DNA of 64,000 nucleotides from Chloroflexota bacterium (GTDB lineage: Bacteria; Chloroflexota; Dehalococcoidia; Dehalococcoidales; JACQON01). Below, piece by piece: positions 32,929 to 41,302 of the stretch; within the stretch, counting starts at the first letter, position 1, and every line of letters starts with the position of its first letter. Where the stretch lies: positions 62,001-126,000 of the forward strand of contig JACQON010000012.1 in the NCBI GenBank assembly GCA_016202545.1, given 5' to 3'. Made by a program: the position numbers and the translations under genes. The notes under the pieces were generated by a model that worked only from the letters and a program-made list of their open reading frames with translations, had not been told where the DNA came from and did not search any database.

Positions 32929-33840
32929 TCAGCTCAACTGGATGATGGCGATGCCGCCGACGACCAGGGCGGTGGCAATGATGCGGACGGTCAGCCTCCC
33001 TTTGCCCGGCTGCCATTCAAGGAAGCCGGGCATGACGCGGCTCAGGATAAGGGCGTATGCCAGCACGAAGATGGGGCGGCCGCCGGTGATGGTGGAGACC
33101 AGCGATACCGGCCCTTCCGCTATCGCCTGGTAGACCAGTACTACGCCCACTGGCGACAGGAGCTCGTTGAATCCCATCAAGGCAAGGGAGGAATTTCTCC
33201 GCTTCATACCGGCTAGCTGTTTGAAGACGCGGGCGCGCAGCGATAGCAACAGTGCGATTCCACCTAGGGAGAAGCAACCGAGCCAGAGCAGGTTCCAGAA
33301 TGAGAGATAACCCAGCACGTACTTGGTGGTGATGTCTCCCACCGCCATGAGCAAGCTGGCGCCGAGCAGGATGAGGAACATCTTGCCCGGCCAGGTGGCG
33401 GAGCCAGACGGACTCTGCCTGAAGGAGACAGCCATGGCGCCGGCCACTACGGATATTATGGCCAGCCATTCCAGGTATCCCAGGCGCTCTCCCAGCAACG
33501 GCATCGCCATGAGGGCCACGAAGATGGGGTAAGTGTAAGCTACCGGTATTACCCGGGATATCTCCTCCTTCTGGAAGGCATAGAGCACGATGGTGACGGC
33601 GAGGGAGCGGATGGTGCTTGAGGCTATAGCCACCAGCAATATGTTCGTCCCAATGTCCCGGGGCAGGGGGAACACAGGCAGCAGCACCAGGCCGTATATC
33701 AGGTAGATGATGCCTATCGGCAGGAGGTAGACCTGCAGGCTGGGGAAACGCTTGGAGAGCAGGTGGCTGTCAATTACGTTTACGGCAGCAAAGACAATGC
33801 CGCTCAGTATCGCCGTGCTTATCCAGCTCAAGGGACTCAC
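32929..33840 (-). CDS. EamA/DMT-family transporter
   Basis: 303-residue inner-membrane permease with ten hydrophobic helices in two homologous halves (EamA repeats). The half-ends carry the typical loops (PVAYTYPIFVALMAMPLLGERL near residue 105, shown here only in part, and PVGVVLVYQAIAEGPVSL near residue 230). Family members move metabolites, amino acids or drugs; the substrate is not predictable. Start is GTG with a weak ribosome site. Confidence 0.87.
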   Translation of the reverse strand: MSPLSWISTAILSGIVFAAVNVIDSHLLSKRFPSLQVYLLPIGIIYLIYGLVLLPVFPLPRDIGTNILLVAIASSTIRSLAVTIVLYAFQKEEISRVIPVAYTYPIFVALMAMPLLGERLGYLEWLAIISVVAGAMAVSFRQSPSGSATWPGKMFLILLGASLLMAVGDITTKYVLGYLSFWNLLWLGCFSLGGIALLLSLRARVFKQLAGMKRRNSSLALMGFNELLSPVGVVLVYQAIAEGPVSLVSTITGGRPIFVLAYALILSRVMPGFLEWQPGKGRLTVRIIATALVVGGIAIIQLS

Positions 33841-33930
33841 TTTCCGGGGAACGCTTGATAATTAGCTTACACCATCCCAGGCTAAATGAAAAGCCGGGCT
33901 GAATTCCCCAGTTTCGCGAGAAGCTGCACA

Positions 33931-33959
33931 TTGTCATTTCTGGCGCAGTTATTTATAAT
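33931..33959 (+). promoter_or_regulatory. Promoter of the UPF0200-like kinase operon
   Basis: TTGTCA (33931-33936), 17-base spacer, TATAAT (33954-33959). The predicted leader is only about 9 bases and includes AGGG before the ATG. Confidence 0.65.
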
Positions 33960-33974
33960 AAAGGCCACAGGGAC

Positions 33975-34526
33975 ATGAAGGTTGTATCAATCGTAGGTAT
34001 GCCCGGTGCCGGCAAGTCGGAAGTGGCCAGGATGTTTGAGGCGAGTGGCTTTATCCGGGTGAGGTTTGGCGATATCACCGATGACGGGGTAAAGAAGAGG
34101 GGACTGGAGCTTAACGAGGACAATGAACGGCGCATCAGAGAGCTTCTCAGGAAAGAGCATGGCATGGCAGCCTACGCCAAGCTTAACCTGCCCCGGATTG
34201 ATTCGGCGCTGAAGCATGCGGACGTGGTGATTGACGGGCTTTACTCCTGGGAGGAGTACACTTTTCTCAAGGCTAATTACGGGGATGAATTCCACGTTGT
34301 CGCCGTCTGGGCCTCGCCGGGGACGAGATATGCCCGGCTGGCGGCCAGGCCGAGCCGGCCACTGACCCTGGAGGAAGCCGTCAGCCGCGACCGGGCCGAG
34401 ATAGAAAACGTCAATAAGGGCGGCCCCATAGCCATGGCTGATTTCACCATCATAAACGAGTCCTCCCTGGAAAACCTGAGGCAGGGAACCGAAAAGGTTA
34501 TCTCGAAGTTGAGATGGAAGGAATGA
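33975..34526 (+). CDS. Dephospho-CoA-kinase-like P-loop protein (UPF0200 type)
   Basis: 183-residue predicted nucleotide-binding kinase. The P-loop VGMPGAGKSEVAR lies near residue 7, a Walker B-like VVIDGLYSWEEY near residue 84, and a Lid-like RDRAEIENVNKGG near residue 138. It resembles the archaeal UPF0200 group, distant from true CoaE. The next gene, dCMP deaminase, overlaps its end by 13 bases, so a role in nucleotide metabolism is plausible but unproven. Confidence 0.75.
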   Translation: MKVVSIVGMPGAGKSEVARMFEASGFIRVRFGDITDDGVKKRGLELNEDNERRIRELLRKEHGMAAYAKLNLPRIDSALKHADVVIDGLYSWEEYTFLKANYGDEFHVVAVWASPGTRYARLAARPSRPLTLEEAVSRDRAEIENVNKGGPIAMADFTIINESSLENLRQGTEKVISKLRWKE

Positions 34527-34996
34527 CCCGCCCCGATATTGACCAGTACTTTCTCAAGATAGCCTCGGTGGTAGCCGAGCGCTCCACCTGCCGTCGGCAC
34601 CGCGTCGGTGCCGTGGCGGTGCGGGACAAGCAAATACTGACCACTGGCTACAACGGCGCTCCCTCCGGGTTCAAGGACTGCCTTGAGCTGGGCTGCTTGA
34701 GGGACGAGAGGGGTATACCCTCCGGAGAGCGGCACGAGATATGCCGCAGCATCCACGCCGAGCAGAACGTGATTATTCAGGCCGCCCTCCACGGCGTCAG
34801 CCTGGAGGAGAGCACTATTTACTGCACCCACACACCGTGCGTGTTATGCGCTAAGATGCTGCTCAACGCCAAGATAAAGCGCTTCGTCAGCTTCAGAGAG
34901 TACGATGATAACTCGTTTAGGGAGCTATTCAAAGATGCCGGCATCCAGGTTGAAGTGCATGACAGGCCTCCTTCCACCATAACCTACCTGGACTAG
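34514..34996 (+). CDS. dCMP deaminase (ComEB-type zinc deaminase)
   Basis: Converts dCMP to dUMP for thymidylate synthesis. 160 residues; zinc ligands in SIHAEQNVI near residue 78 (His and catalytic Glu) and TPCVLCAKML near residue 106 (two Cys). TGYNGAPSGF near residue 44 is the substrate-site block. Start at the ATG at 34514 or 34523; neither has a well-spaced ribosome site, consistent with coupling to the overlapping kinase gene. Confidence 0.92.
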   Translation: MEGMTRPDIDQYFLKIASVVAERSTCRRHRVGAVAVRDKQILTTGYNGAPSGFKDCLELGCLRDERGIPSGERHEICRSIHAEQNVIIQAALHGVSLEESTIYCTHTPCVLCAKMLLNAKIKRFVSFREYDDNSFRELFKDAGIQVEVHDRPPSTITYLD

Positions 34997-35060
34997 CACC
35001 AACCTGCATAAATGCCTGTGATTACGTGTAAAATCCCTCTTGGTCTGCCTTTACAAAGGT

Positions 35061-35203
35061 GTCGTTGCGATGAGCGCAGCGACGAGGCAATCTCATGTCT
35101 AATCATATTAACCCTTTGAGAAAGGGGGAGCCTTGCCTCAAATGTCATTCTGAGGAGCACATTCACTACGTTCAGTGTAAACTCCACGACTGAAGAATCT
35201 CGG
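35061..35203. repeat. Cluster of degenerate palindromic repeats in the deaminase-dcd gap
   Basis: A degenerate GTCGTTGCGA...GCAATCTC arm (35061-35094) and a GTCATTCTGAGG...GAAGAATCTC element (35144-35203). Further related arms with CGAGA and CGCTACGCTCA lie up to about 35340, and a GGGGGACTAAGGGGGA arm near 35380. No gene is seen in this 389-base gap between the convergent dCMP deaminase and dcd genes. Confidence 0.6.
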
Positions 35204-35385
35204 TATGGGGCTGGTGCCGCCCGAATATTCCCCATTCACTCTGACCTCGGTCTGAACTCGGTCTGAAGACGAGAATCGGAACGAGCCACTCCGAGACCAT
35301 TCGCTACGCTCACCTGTGGCGAGGTTCGGTGACGAGTCAGGGTGACATCGAAGAGGGTACTTTTAGGGCAGCGCTGAAAGGGGGA

Positions 35386-35922
35386 CTAAGGGGGATTCTG
35401 AAAGTCCCTGATGATATTCTCTCCCTGGTATGTGCCCCGGTAGCCTTCTGTCTGGCCGGTCAGCCGCAGGAAGATAAGCTGCGTTATTCTGGCGTTTTTC
35501 TGAAGGCGAAAACCCTGGGGATTGTAGACCACCATCAGGGACTGGGAGCGACCATGATAGCCGGCGTCCCACACCGCCGTGCCCACGTTGACGCCGCAGC
35601 GGAGCAGGCTCGACCTGGGCCTGCCCAGCGCCATAACATCGTTGGGCAGGTGGACTATCTCGTTGTAGGTGATGATATAGGGGCCGGGCATAAGCTCGAT
35701 GGCGCCGAGCCCGTCAAAGGCCAGCGGCGCCAGGCCGGGAATCAGCCGTTGCTCATTGGTGGCTGCTATTCTGCCCCAGGACTGGAGCATAGCTACCTCA
35801 CGCAGGGTGAGGTCGATGCCGTTGGGCTGTAGCTGCTCTTCCAGGTTGACGTAGCCTTCCACCAGCGGCGGCTCCTGTTTCAAAAGCTCACGGATGTACT
35901 CTCTGGATAAGACTGCCGTCAT
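35386..35922 (-). CDS. dcd: dCTP deaminase/dUTPase family protein
   Basis: Trimeric nucleotide enzyme that deaminates dCTP and/or hydrolyses dUTP. 178 residues. QPNGIDLTLREV near residue 33, the signature GRPRSSLLRCGVNVGTAVWDAGYHG near residue 103 (Ser/Arg plus the Asp-Ala-Gly-Tyr loop), and QLIFLRLTGQ near residue 150. ATG at 35922 has AGGGAGG upstream; a longer reading would start in mtaB. Together with the nearby dCMP deaminase it covers two routes to dUMP. Whether this protein is monofunctional or bifunctional cannot be told. Confidence 0.87.
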   Translation of the reverse strand: MTAVLSREYIRELLKQEPPLVEGYVNLEEQLQPNGIDLTLREVAMLQSWGRIAATNEQRLIPGLAPLAFDGLGAIELMPGPYIITYNEIVHLPNDVMALGRPRSSLLRCGVNVGTAVWDAGYHGRSQSLMVVYNPQGFRLQKNARITQLIFLRLTGQTEGYRGTYQGENIIRDFQNPP

Positions 35923-35939
35923 TTCCTGGCCTCCCTGTT

Positions 35940-37226
35940 TTATCGCGCCGGGGCAATCATCTCTCCCCACACCCCATCTCTTCTGACTTCCCCCAGCTTT
36001 ACCGGCAATAGTCTATTTCGCAGGTCCTGGTCGCTTTTGACGTATACCTTGATATAGTTGTCGGTGAGACCCGACCAGATGCCATCAGTCTGCTTCTCCC
36101 ACAATACCGGCATAATCTTGCCCAGAAATTGCTGCCTGAAATTTTGGGCGCTCACTTCAGCTAATGCCAGCATCTTCTGGCTGCGCCGCTTCTTGATTCT
36201 ATCAGCCACCATCCCGGGCATCCCGGCGGCCTCGGTGTCCTGGCGCGGCGAGTAGGGGAAGACGTGAATCCGGGCAAAATCCATCCGCCGGCAGAAATCA
36301 TAGCCCTGCTGAAATTCACTCTCGGTTTCGCCGGGAAAGCCGACGATGACGTCCGTGGTGATGGCCGCCTCCGGCAGCGCCGCCCGGATAAGGGATACCG
36401 ACCGCTCATATTCACCGACCGAGTAGCGCCGCCTCATCCGGGCGAGCACACCATCGCTCCCGCTCTGCAAGGCCAGGTGGAAGTGGCGGCACAGCCTGTC
36501 GTCCTGCCACAGCCTGATAAGTCCGGGGGTGATTTCCTGCGGCTGGAGGGAGGACAGCCTCAGCCTGGCTACGCCGGTATCCGCCAGGATGTGCTCCAGC
36601 AGCCCTTTCAGGCCGTCCCCGTTGTGGCTGTAGGAGCCAATCTTGGTCCCGGTGAGCACCACTTCTTTGTAGCCGGCGCTGACCTGGCGCCTGACCTCAG
36701 CGAGGACATGGTCGACGGGCGAGCTTTTCTCACCGCCTCGCACCACGGGCACAATGCAATAAGAGCAAAAGCTGCTGCAGCCCTCCTGAACCTTGATGAA
36801 GGTGCGGGTCCTGAGGACGCTGACGGTCTGGCCGGTCGGATGCCGGTCGGCGTGGGGAGTGGCCTCGCAGCCGGACTTGCTCAGGGACTGCAGCAGGCGA
36901 GATTTGTGGTCGTTGCCCAGGACAAGGTCAACGCCTTCAATCCGGCCCAGCTCCTGGGGCGCTCGCTGGGCGAGGCAGCCGATGGCAACCAGCCGGGCAT
37001 TGGGGTTGTGGCGGCGGGCCAGGCGGAGCCGGTGGCGGCACTTGCGGTCCGCCAGGCTGGTAACCGTGCAGGTGTTCAGCACATAGATGTCAGCCTCATC
37101 GTCCGGGGACACCAGCCTGTATCCCGCCTCAGCCAGTTGTCTGGCCAGAAGCTCCGCCTCAGCCTGGTTGAGCTTGCATCCCAGGCTGTCTACCGCGATA
37201 GTGGCGGCTTCACTTCCATTGTTCAT
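35940..37226 (-). CDS. mtaB: tRNA (t6A37) methylthiotransferase MtaB
   Basis: Radical-SAM enzyme that adds a methylthio group to t6A37 of tRNAs. 428 residues. The N-terminal MTTase domain has cluster cysteines in SLGCKLNQAEAE, VLNTCTVT and AIGCLAQR (near residues 17, 53 and 84). The radical-SAM motif is GCSSFCSYCIVP near residue 150, and a C-terminal TRAM domain binds tRNA. The LGCKLNQ-type beginning distinguishes it from MiaB/RimO. It is followed by dcd with a 17-base gap on the same strand. Confidence 0.92.
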   Translation of the reverse strand: MNNGSEAATIAVDSLGCKLNQAEAELLARQLAEAGYRLVSPDDEADIYVLNTCTVTSLADRKCRHRLRLARRHNPNARLVAIGCLAQRAPQELGRIEGVDLVLGNDHKSRLLQSLSKSGCEATPHADRHPTGQTVSVLRTRTFIKVQEGCSSFCSYCIVPVVRGGEKSSPVDHVLAEVRRQVSAGYKEVVLTGTKIGSYSHNGDGLKGLLEHILADTGVARLRLSSLQPQEITPGLIRLWQDDRLCRHFHLALQSGSDGVLARMRRRYSVGEYERSVSLIRAALPEAAITTDVIVGFPGETESEFQQGYDFCRRMDFARIHVFPYSPRQDTEAAGMPGMVADRIKKRRSQKMLALAEVSAQNFRQQFLGKIMPVLWEKQTDGIWSGLTDNYIKVYVKSDQDLRNRLLPVKLGEVRRDGVWGEMIAPAR

Positions 37227-37399
37227 GCGGAGACCCTGCTGTCGCTTCGTTTGCTTTCCCTGTAGTTAAAGAAGGAATAGGGTGAATAAACAACCTGTCA
37301 CACTCAATGTTGACTACTGTGCCCCAAGGCATTATACTTTCGATAGCTTAACATGGTCAAATGGAACCTTTCCCAGGGCAGAAGTCCCCGGGTTATTTT

Positions 37400-38653
37400 A
37401 TGACGAACACTAGCAGGCGGGTTGTAATTACCGGCATAGGTATTGTGAGTCCCCTTGGCCTGACTGCCTCAGTTACCTGGGATAGCCTTATCGCCGGAAA
37501 GTCTGGCATTGATTACATTACCCTGTTTGATGCCTCCCAGATGGAGACCAGGTTCGCTGGCGAGGCCAAAGGGTTTGACCCCACCGAATATATCAGCCGC
37601 AAGGATGTCCGCCGCATGGACCGCTTCGCCCAACTGGCGGTGGCCGCTGCCCGGCAGGCGGTGGAGCATGCCCGGCTGGAGATTAACTCCAGCAACCACG
37701 ACTGTATTGGCGTAATAGTCGGCAGCGGCATCGGCGGGCTGACTACCCTGTTTGAGCAGATAAAGGTGCTGCTGGAGAAAGGGCCGGGCCGGGTGAGCCC
37801 GTTCCTGGCGCCGATGATGATAGGAGACATGGCGGCGGCCCAGGTATCAATAGCCATGGGGGTGAAGGGGCCGAATCTTTGCACCACCACCGCCTGTTCC
37901 AGCGGCTCGGATGCCGTTGGCGCTGCCTTCGAGCTTCTCAGGCTTGGCGATGCCGAGGTGGTGCTGGCCGGCGGCGCAGAGGCAATAATAAACCCCGTAG
38001 GCATCGCCACCTTCAATGCGCTCAATGCTATTTCAACAAGAAATGACGACCCGCAGCGGGCCTCGCGCCCGTTCGATATTGACCGGGATGGCTTTGTCAT
38101 CAGTGAAGGCTCTGGCATCCTGGTACTGGAAAACCTGGACCACGCCCGCAGCCGGGGAGCCAACATAATGGCTGAAATCATCGGCTATGGCGCCAGCGGT
38201 GACGCCTTCCATATTACTCAGCCGGACGAAAATGGGGACGGCGCGGCCAGGGCCATGCGAATAGCGCTTAGAAAGGCCGGGCTGCAGCCAGACCAGGTTG
38301 ACTATATCAATGCTCATGGTACCTCTACCCCTCTTAACGATAGGGTGGAGACCATGGCCATCAAGGCGGTGTTCGGCGACCATGCCCGCCGCGTCCCCAT
38401 CAGCTCTACCAAGTCAATGACCGGGCACATGATAGGCGCTGCCGGTGCCGTTGAGGCGGCGATATGTGTCATGGTTATTCAGCATGGGGTCGTACCGCCG
38501 ACGATAAACCTCATCCAGCCAGACCCCATGTGTGACCTGGACTATGTGCCCAATGTAGCTCGCCGGGTCAAAGCCAAGACAGCCCTGTCCAATGCCTTCG
38601 GCTTCGGCGGGCATAATTCGGTTCTTGTCTTCAGAGAATATTCTGAGGCATAA
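37400..38653 (+). CDS. fabF: Beta-ketoacyl-ACP synthase II
   Basis: Condenses malonyl-ACP with acyl-ACP in fatty-acid elongation. 417 residues starting TSRRVVITGIGIVSPLG. Catalytic Cys in TTACSSGSDA near residue 165, His in NAHGTSTPLND near residue 306, His in TGHMIGAAGAVEA near residue 342, GFGGHN at the end. Start chosen by family alignment; an ATG at 37361 would add 13 unrelated residues. No acyl-carrier or other fab genes are nearby, so its pathway context is not visible. Confidence 0.92.
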   Translation: MTNTSRRVVITGIGIVSPLGLTASVTWDSLIAGKSGIDYITLFDASQMETRFAGEAKGFDPTEYISRKDVRRMDRFAQLAVAAARQAVEHARLEINSSNHDCIGVIVGSGIGGLTTLFEQIKVLLEKGPGRVSPFLAPMMIGDMAAAQVSIAMGVKGPNLCTTTACSSGSDAVGAAFELLRLGDAEVVLAGGAEAIINPVGIATFNALNAISTRNDDPQRASRPFDIDRDGFVISEGSGILVLENLDHARSRGANIMAEIIGYGASGDAFHITQPDENGDGAARAMRIALRKAGLQPDQVDYINAHGTSTPLNDRVETMAIKAVFGDHARRVPISSTKSMTGHMIGAAGAVEAAICVMVIQHGVVPPTINLIQPDPMCDLDYVPNVARRVKAKTALSNAFGFGGHNSVLVFREYSEA

Positions 38654-38654
38654 G

Positions 38655-40349
38655 TTGGGCAATTATCGCTGGAACCTTCTGCCGCCCGCCCCCGCCGAAT
38701 ATCTAGCCGCCGCTTCAGGTTTCCCGCCGCTGCTCGCCCAGCTCATGTACAACCGCGGCCTTACCGAGTCATCTCAGCTGGAGCCGTTCCTCGCCGGCGA
38801 TGAGCGTTTGTCAGGCGACCCGTTTCTATTGCCTGACATGGAGCGGGCGGTGTCCCGGATTTACCGTGCCTTGCTCTGCGGCGAAAGAATCGCCGTATAT
38901 GGCGATTTTGATGTTGACGGTATCTCCAGCACCGCTGTGCTGGTAGAGGGACTGTCAGCCCTGGGCAGCCAGGCTATTCCCTACATACCGAACCGCCTGA
39001 CTGAGGGCTATGGGCTCAGGACGGCGGCACTGGAAAGCCTTTATCAGCAGGGCGTCAGTCTGGTGGTCACCGTTGACTGCGGTATCACCGCCCTGGCCGA
39101 GGTCAGGCGGGCAAAAAAGTTGGGGCTGGACATCATCATCACTGACCACCACATTCCCCTGGCGGAAATGCCGCCTGCCCTGGCGGTGATAGACCCCAAG
39201 CGGAGCGATTCAGACTATCCCTTTTCCGAGCTGGCCGGCGCGGGCGTAGCGCTCAAACTCGTTGAAGCCCTGTTCCGCGGCATTGGCAGGGGGGAGATAG
39301 ACGGGTTGTTTGACCTGGTGGCACTGGGGACGGTGGCCGATAGGATGCCCCTGCTGGGTGAGAACCGCTACCTGGTCAAGCGGGGGCTGGGCCGGCTCAA
39401 CGCCTCCCCTCGCCTGGGCGTCAGGGAAATAATGGCGCGGTCAGGCCTGGAGGTGGGCGGCATTGATTCGGACAAGATTTCGTGGACGGTAGCGCCGCGG
39501 CTCAATGCTGCCGGCAGGCTGGCGCATGCCTGGACCAGCTACAGGCTTCTGGTAACTGACTCTCCGGAGGAGGCTCAGGAGCTATCAGTGTGGCTGGAGG
39601 AGAAAAACGACGAGCGGCAGAAGTTGACTACCATGGCGGTGGCCAGGGCCAGGGAACAGGTGCTGTCCCAGGAGATTTCGCCCCTGCTCATGGCCTGCGA
39701 CAGCGGCTATCCTGTCGGAATCGCCGGCCTGGTGGCGAGCCGGCTGTCGGAGGAGTTCTACCGTCCGGCGGTGGTGGCCAGGGTAGGCGAGCGGATGAGC
39801 AGCGGCAGTTGTCGCAGCATCCCCGAATTCAATATTACCCTGGCCCTGTCCAGGTGCAGCCATCTGCTGTCTCACTTTGGCGGGCATTCCCGGGCCGCCG
39901 GTTTTAGCCTGCCGACTAAAAACCTGCCTCGCCTCCAGCAGCTTCTCGTGGAGATAGCGACTGCCGACCTGGCCGGTGTTGACCTCCGCCCGCGCCTGGA
40001 TATTGACGCCGAGCTTTCCCTGTCCCGCCTCAGCGGCAATGTCTTCCCGGCGATGCAGCGGCTCGCCCCCTTCGGTCAGGGTAATGCGGCGCCCGCCTTC
40101 CTCAGCCGTGGCATAGAGGTACTCGATTGTCGCACCATGGGCGGTGACGGCGAGCATCTGAGGTTGAAGCTGAAGCAGGGCGGGACGGTGTGGGACGCGG
40201 TAGGCTTCAGGCTGGGTAACTACCGGTCGGAGATATCCTCTGTTCTTGATGTGGTGTATAACCTGGAGGTTGACTCCTGGGGAGGGGCGGAAAGGCTGAG
40301 GCTTAATATCCTGGACTTCGCTCCGGGACAAGGCCGCCCATCAGCTTAG
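38655..40349 (+). CDS. recJ: Single-stranded-DNA exonuclease RecJ
   Basis: 5'-3' ssDNA exonuclease for recombination and mismatch/base-excision repair. About 564 residues. DHH-domain motifs: YGDFDVDGISSTA near residue 78, VTVDCGITA near residue 136, TDHHIPL near residue 160. The DHHA1 domain has SGSCRSIPEFNI and SHFGGHSRAAGF near residues 385-415, and an OB-fold follows. The TTG at 38655 lies right after the fabF stop with TGAGG upstream and begins near the conserved WNLLPP; an alternative ATG at 38592 lies inside fabF. Confidence 0.88.
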   Translation: MGNYRWNLLPPAPAEYLAAASGFPPLLAQLMYNRGLTESSQLEPFLAGDERLSGDPFLLPDMERAVSRIYRALLCGERIAVYGDFDVDGISSTAVLVEGLSALGSQAIPYIPNRLTEGYGLRTAALESLYQQGVSLVVTVDCGITALAEVRRAKKLGLDIIITDHHIPLAEMPPALAVIDPKRSDSDYPFSELAGAGVALKLVEALFRGIGRGEIDGLFDLVALGTVADRMPLLGENRYLVKRGLGRLNASPRLGVREIMARSGLEVGGIDSDKISWTVAPRLNAAGRLAHAWTSYRLLVTDSPEEAQELSVWLEEKNDERQKLTTMAVARAREQVLSQEISPLLMACDSGYPVGIAGLVASRLSEEFYRPAVVARVGERMSSGSCRSIPEFNITLALSRCSHLLSHFGGHSRAAGFSLPTKNLPRLQQLLVEIATADLAGVDLRPRLDIDAELSLSRLSGNVFPAMQRLAPFGQGNAAPAFLSRGIEVLDCRTMGGDGEHLRLKLKQGGTVWDAVGFRLGNYRSEISSVLDVVYNLEVDSWGGAERLRLNILDFAPGQGRPSA

Positions 40350-40350
40350 C

Positions 40351-41265
40351 TTACCTGCCTCCTATCTGGACGGCCAGGCCGTGGCACCCCGCCAGCTTTT
40401 TCAGATGGTTCAGGTGGTCTTCTGAAGGAGGCGGCACGCCTTCCAGAGGGTATTCCCTGCCCAGGGCGCTATACCTGGCGGTGCCCAGCCTGTGGTAGGG
40501 CAGCAGCTCTATCCTCTGAATGTTAGGAAGCTCACTGGCGAAGCGGGCGGTATCGGCTATATTCTGGTCGCTGTCGTTGTAGCCCGGTATGACCGGGACC
40601 CGGATGATGAAGAGCACATTCGGAAAGGCGTGGCACGCCCGCCTGATGTTGCTCAGGATGAGGCTGTTCCCCCTGCCGGTGAGCCTTTTGTGCTGCGCCG
40701 GGTCCATGTGTTTGATGTCCACATGGGCCAGGTCGGTGTATTTCAGGGCCGCGCGCAGGATATGCCAGTCGGCATGGGCGCACGTTTCAATGGCGGTATG
40801 AATGCCCTCCCGCTGACAGGCTTTGAGAAGCTCGATGGAGAACTCCGGTTGCAGCAGAGGCTCGCCGCCGCTGAGCGTAACGCCGCCTCCGGAATACTGG
40901 TAAAAGACTGAGTCCCTCCGTACTTCACCCAGCACCTCCATCACCGTGGTCTTCTTCCCGGCCATCTTCCTCGCCCCGCCGGGACACACCTCGACGCATT
41001 TCCCGCAGTTGTCGCAGCCAGTCCGGTCGGTCAATATCTCGCCGTCCGATACCAGGATTGCCCCGGTGGGGCAGGCCTCCGCGCATTTTTTGCAGGCGAT
41101 GCACCTATCAATGAAGTACTCCATCTCCGACGAGGCAAGCTCGGCATCCGGGGTGGAGCACCACAGGCATCTCAGCGGGCAGCCTTTGAGGAACGCCACC
41201 GTCCTCAGGCCGGGGCCATCGTCAATTGAGCCTCGTTCAATGCTGAGCAGAAGCCCCGGAGTCAT
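40351..41265 (-). CDS. Glycyl-radical enzyme activating enzyme (radical SAM)
   Basis: Installs the glycyl radical on the partner enzyme encoded upstream, using SAM and Fe-S clusters. About 304 residues. The radical-SAM motif CPLRCLWC lies near residue 30. Two ferredoxin-type clusters (CIACKKCAEACP and CDNCGKCVEVCP) are inserted near residues 55-95, as in activases of GRE dehydratases and lyases rather than of pyruvate formate-lyase. GGVTLSGGEPLLQ lies near residue 128. The ATG at 41265 matches the usual family start; a TTG at 41310 overlapping the GRE stop is the alternative. Neither has a good ribosome site. Confidence 0.92.
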   Translation of the reverse strand: MTPGLLLSIERGSIDDGPGLRTVAFLKGCPLRCLWCSTPDAELASSEMEYFIDRCIACKKCAEACPTGAILVSDGEILTDRTGCDNCGKCVEVCPGGARKMAGKKTTVMEVLGEVRRDSVFYQYSGGGVTLSGGEPLLQPEFSIELLKACQREGIHTAIETCAHADWHILRAALKYTDLAHVDIKHMDPAQHKRLTGRGNSLILSNIRRACHAFPNVLFIIRVPVIPGYNDSDQNIADTARFASELPNIQRIELLPYHRLGTARYSALGREYPLEGVPPPSEDHLNHLKKLAGCHGLAVQIGGR

Positions 41266-41302
41266 GAGGCCGGTTTCAGGGGGGACTATTTCCTGGACAC
41301 GG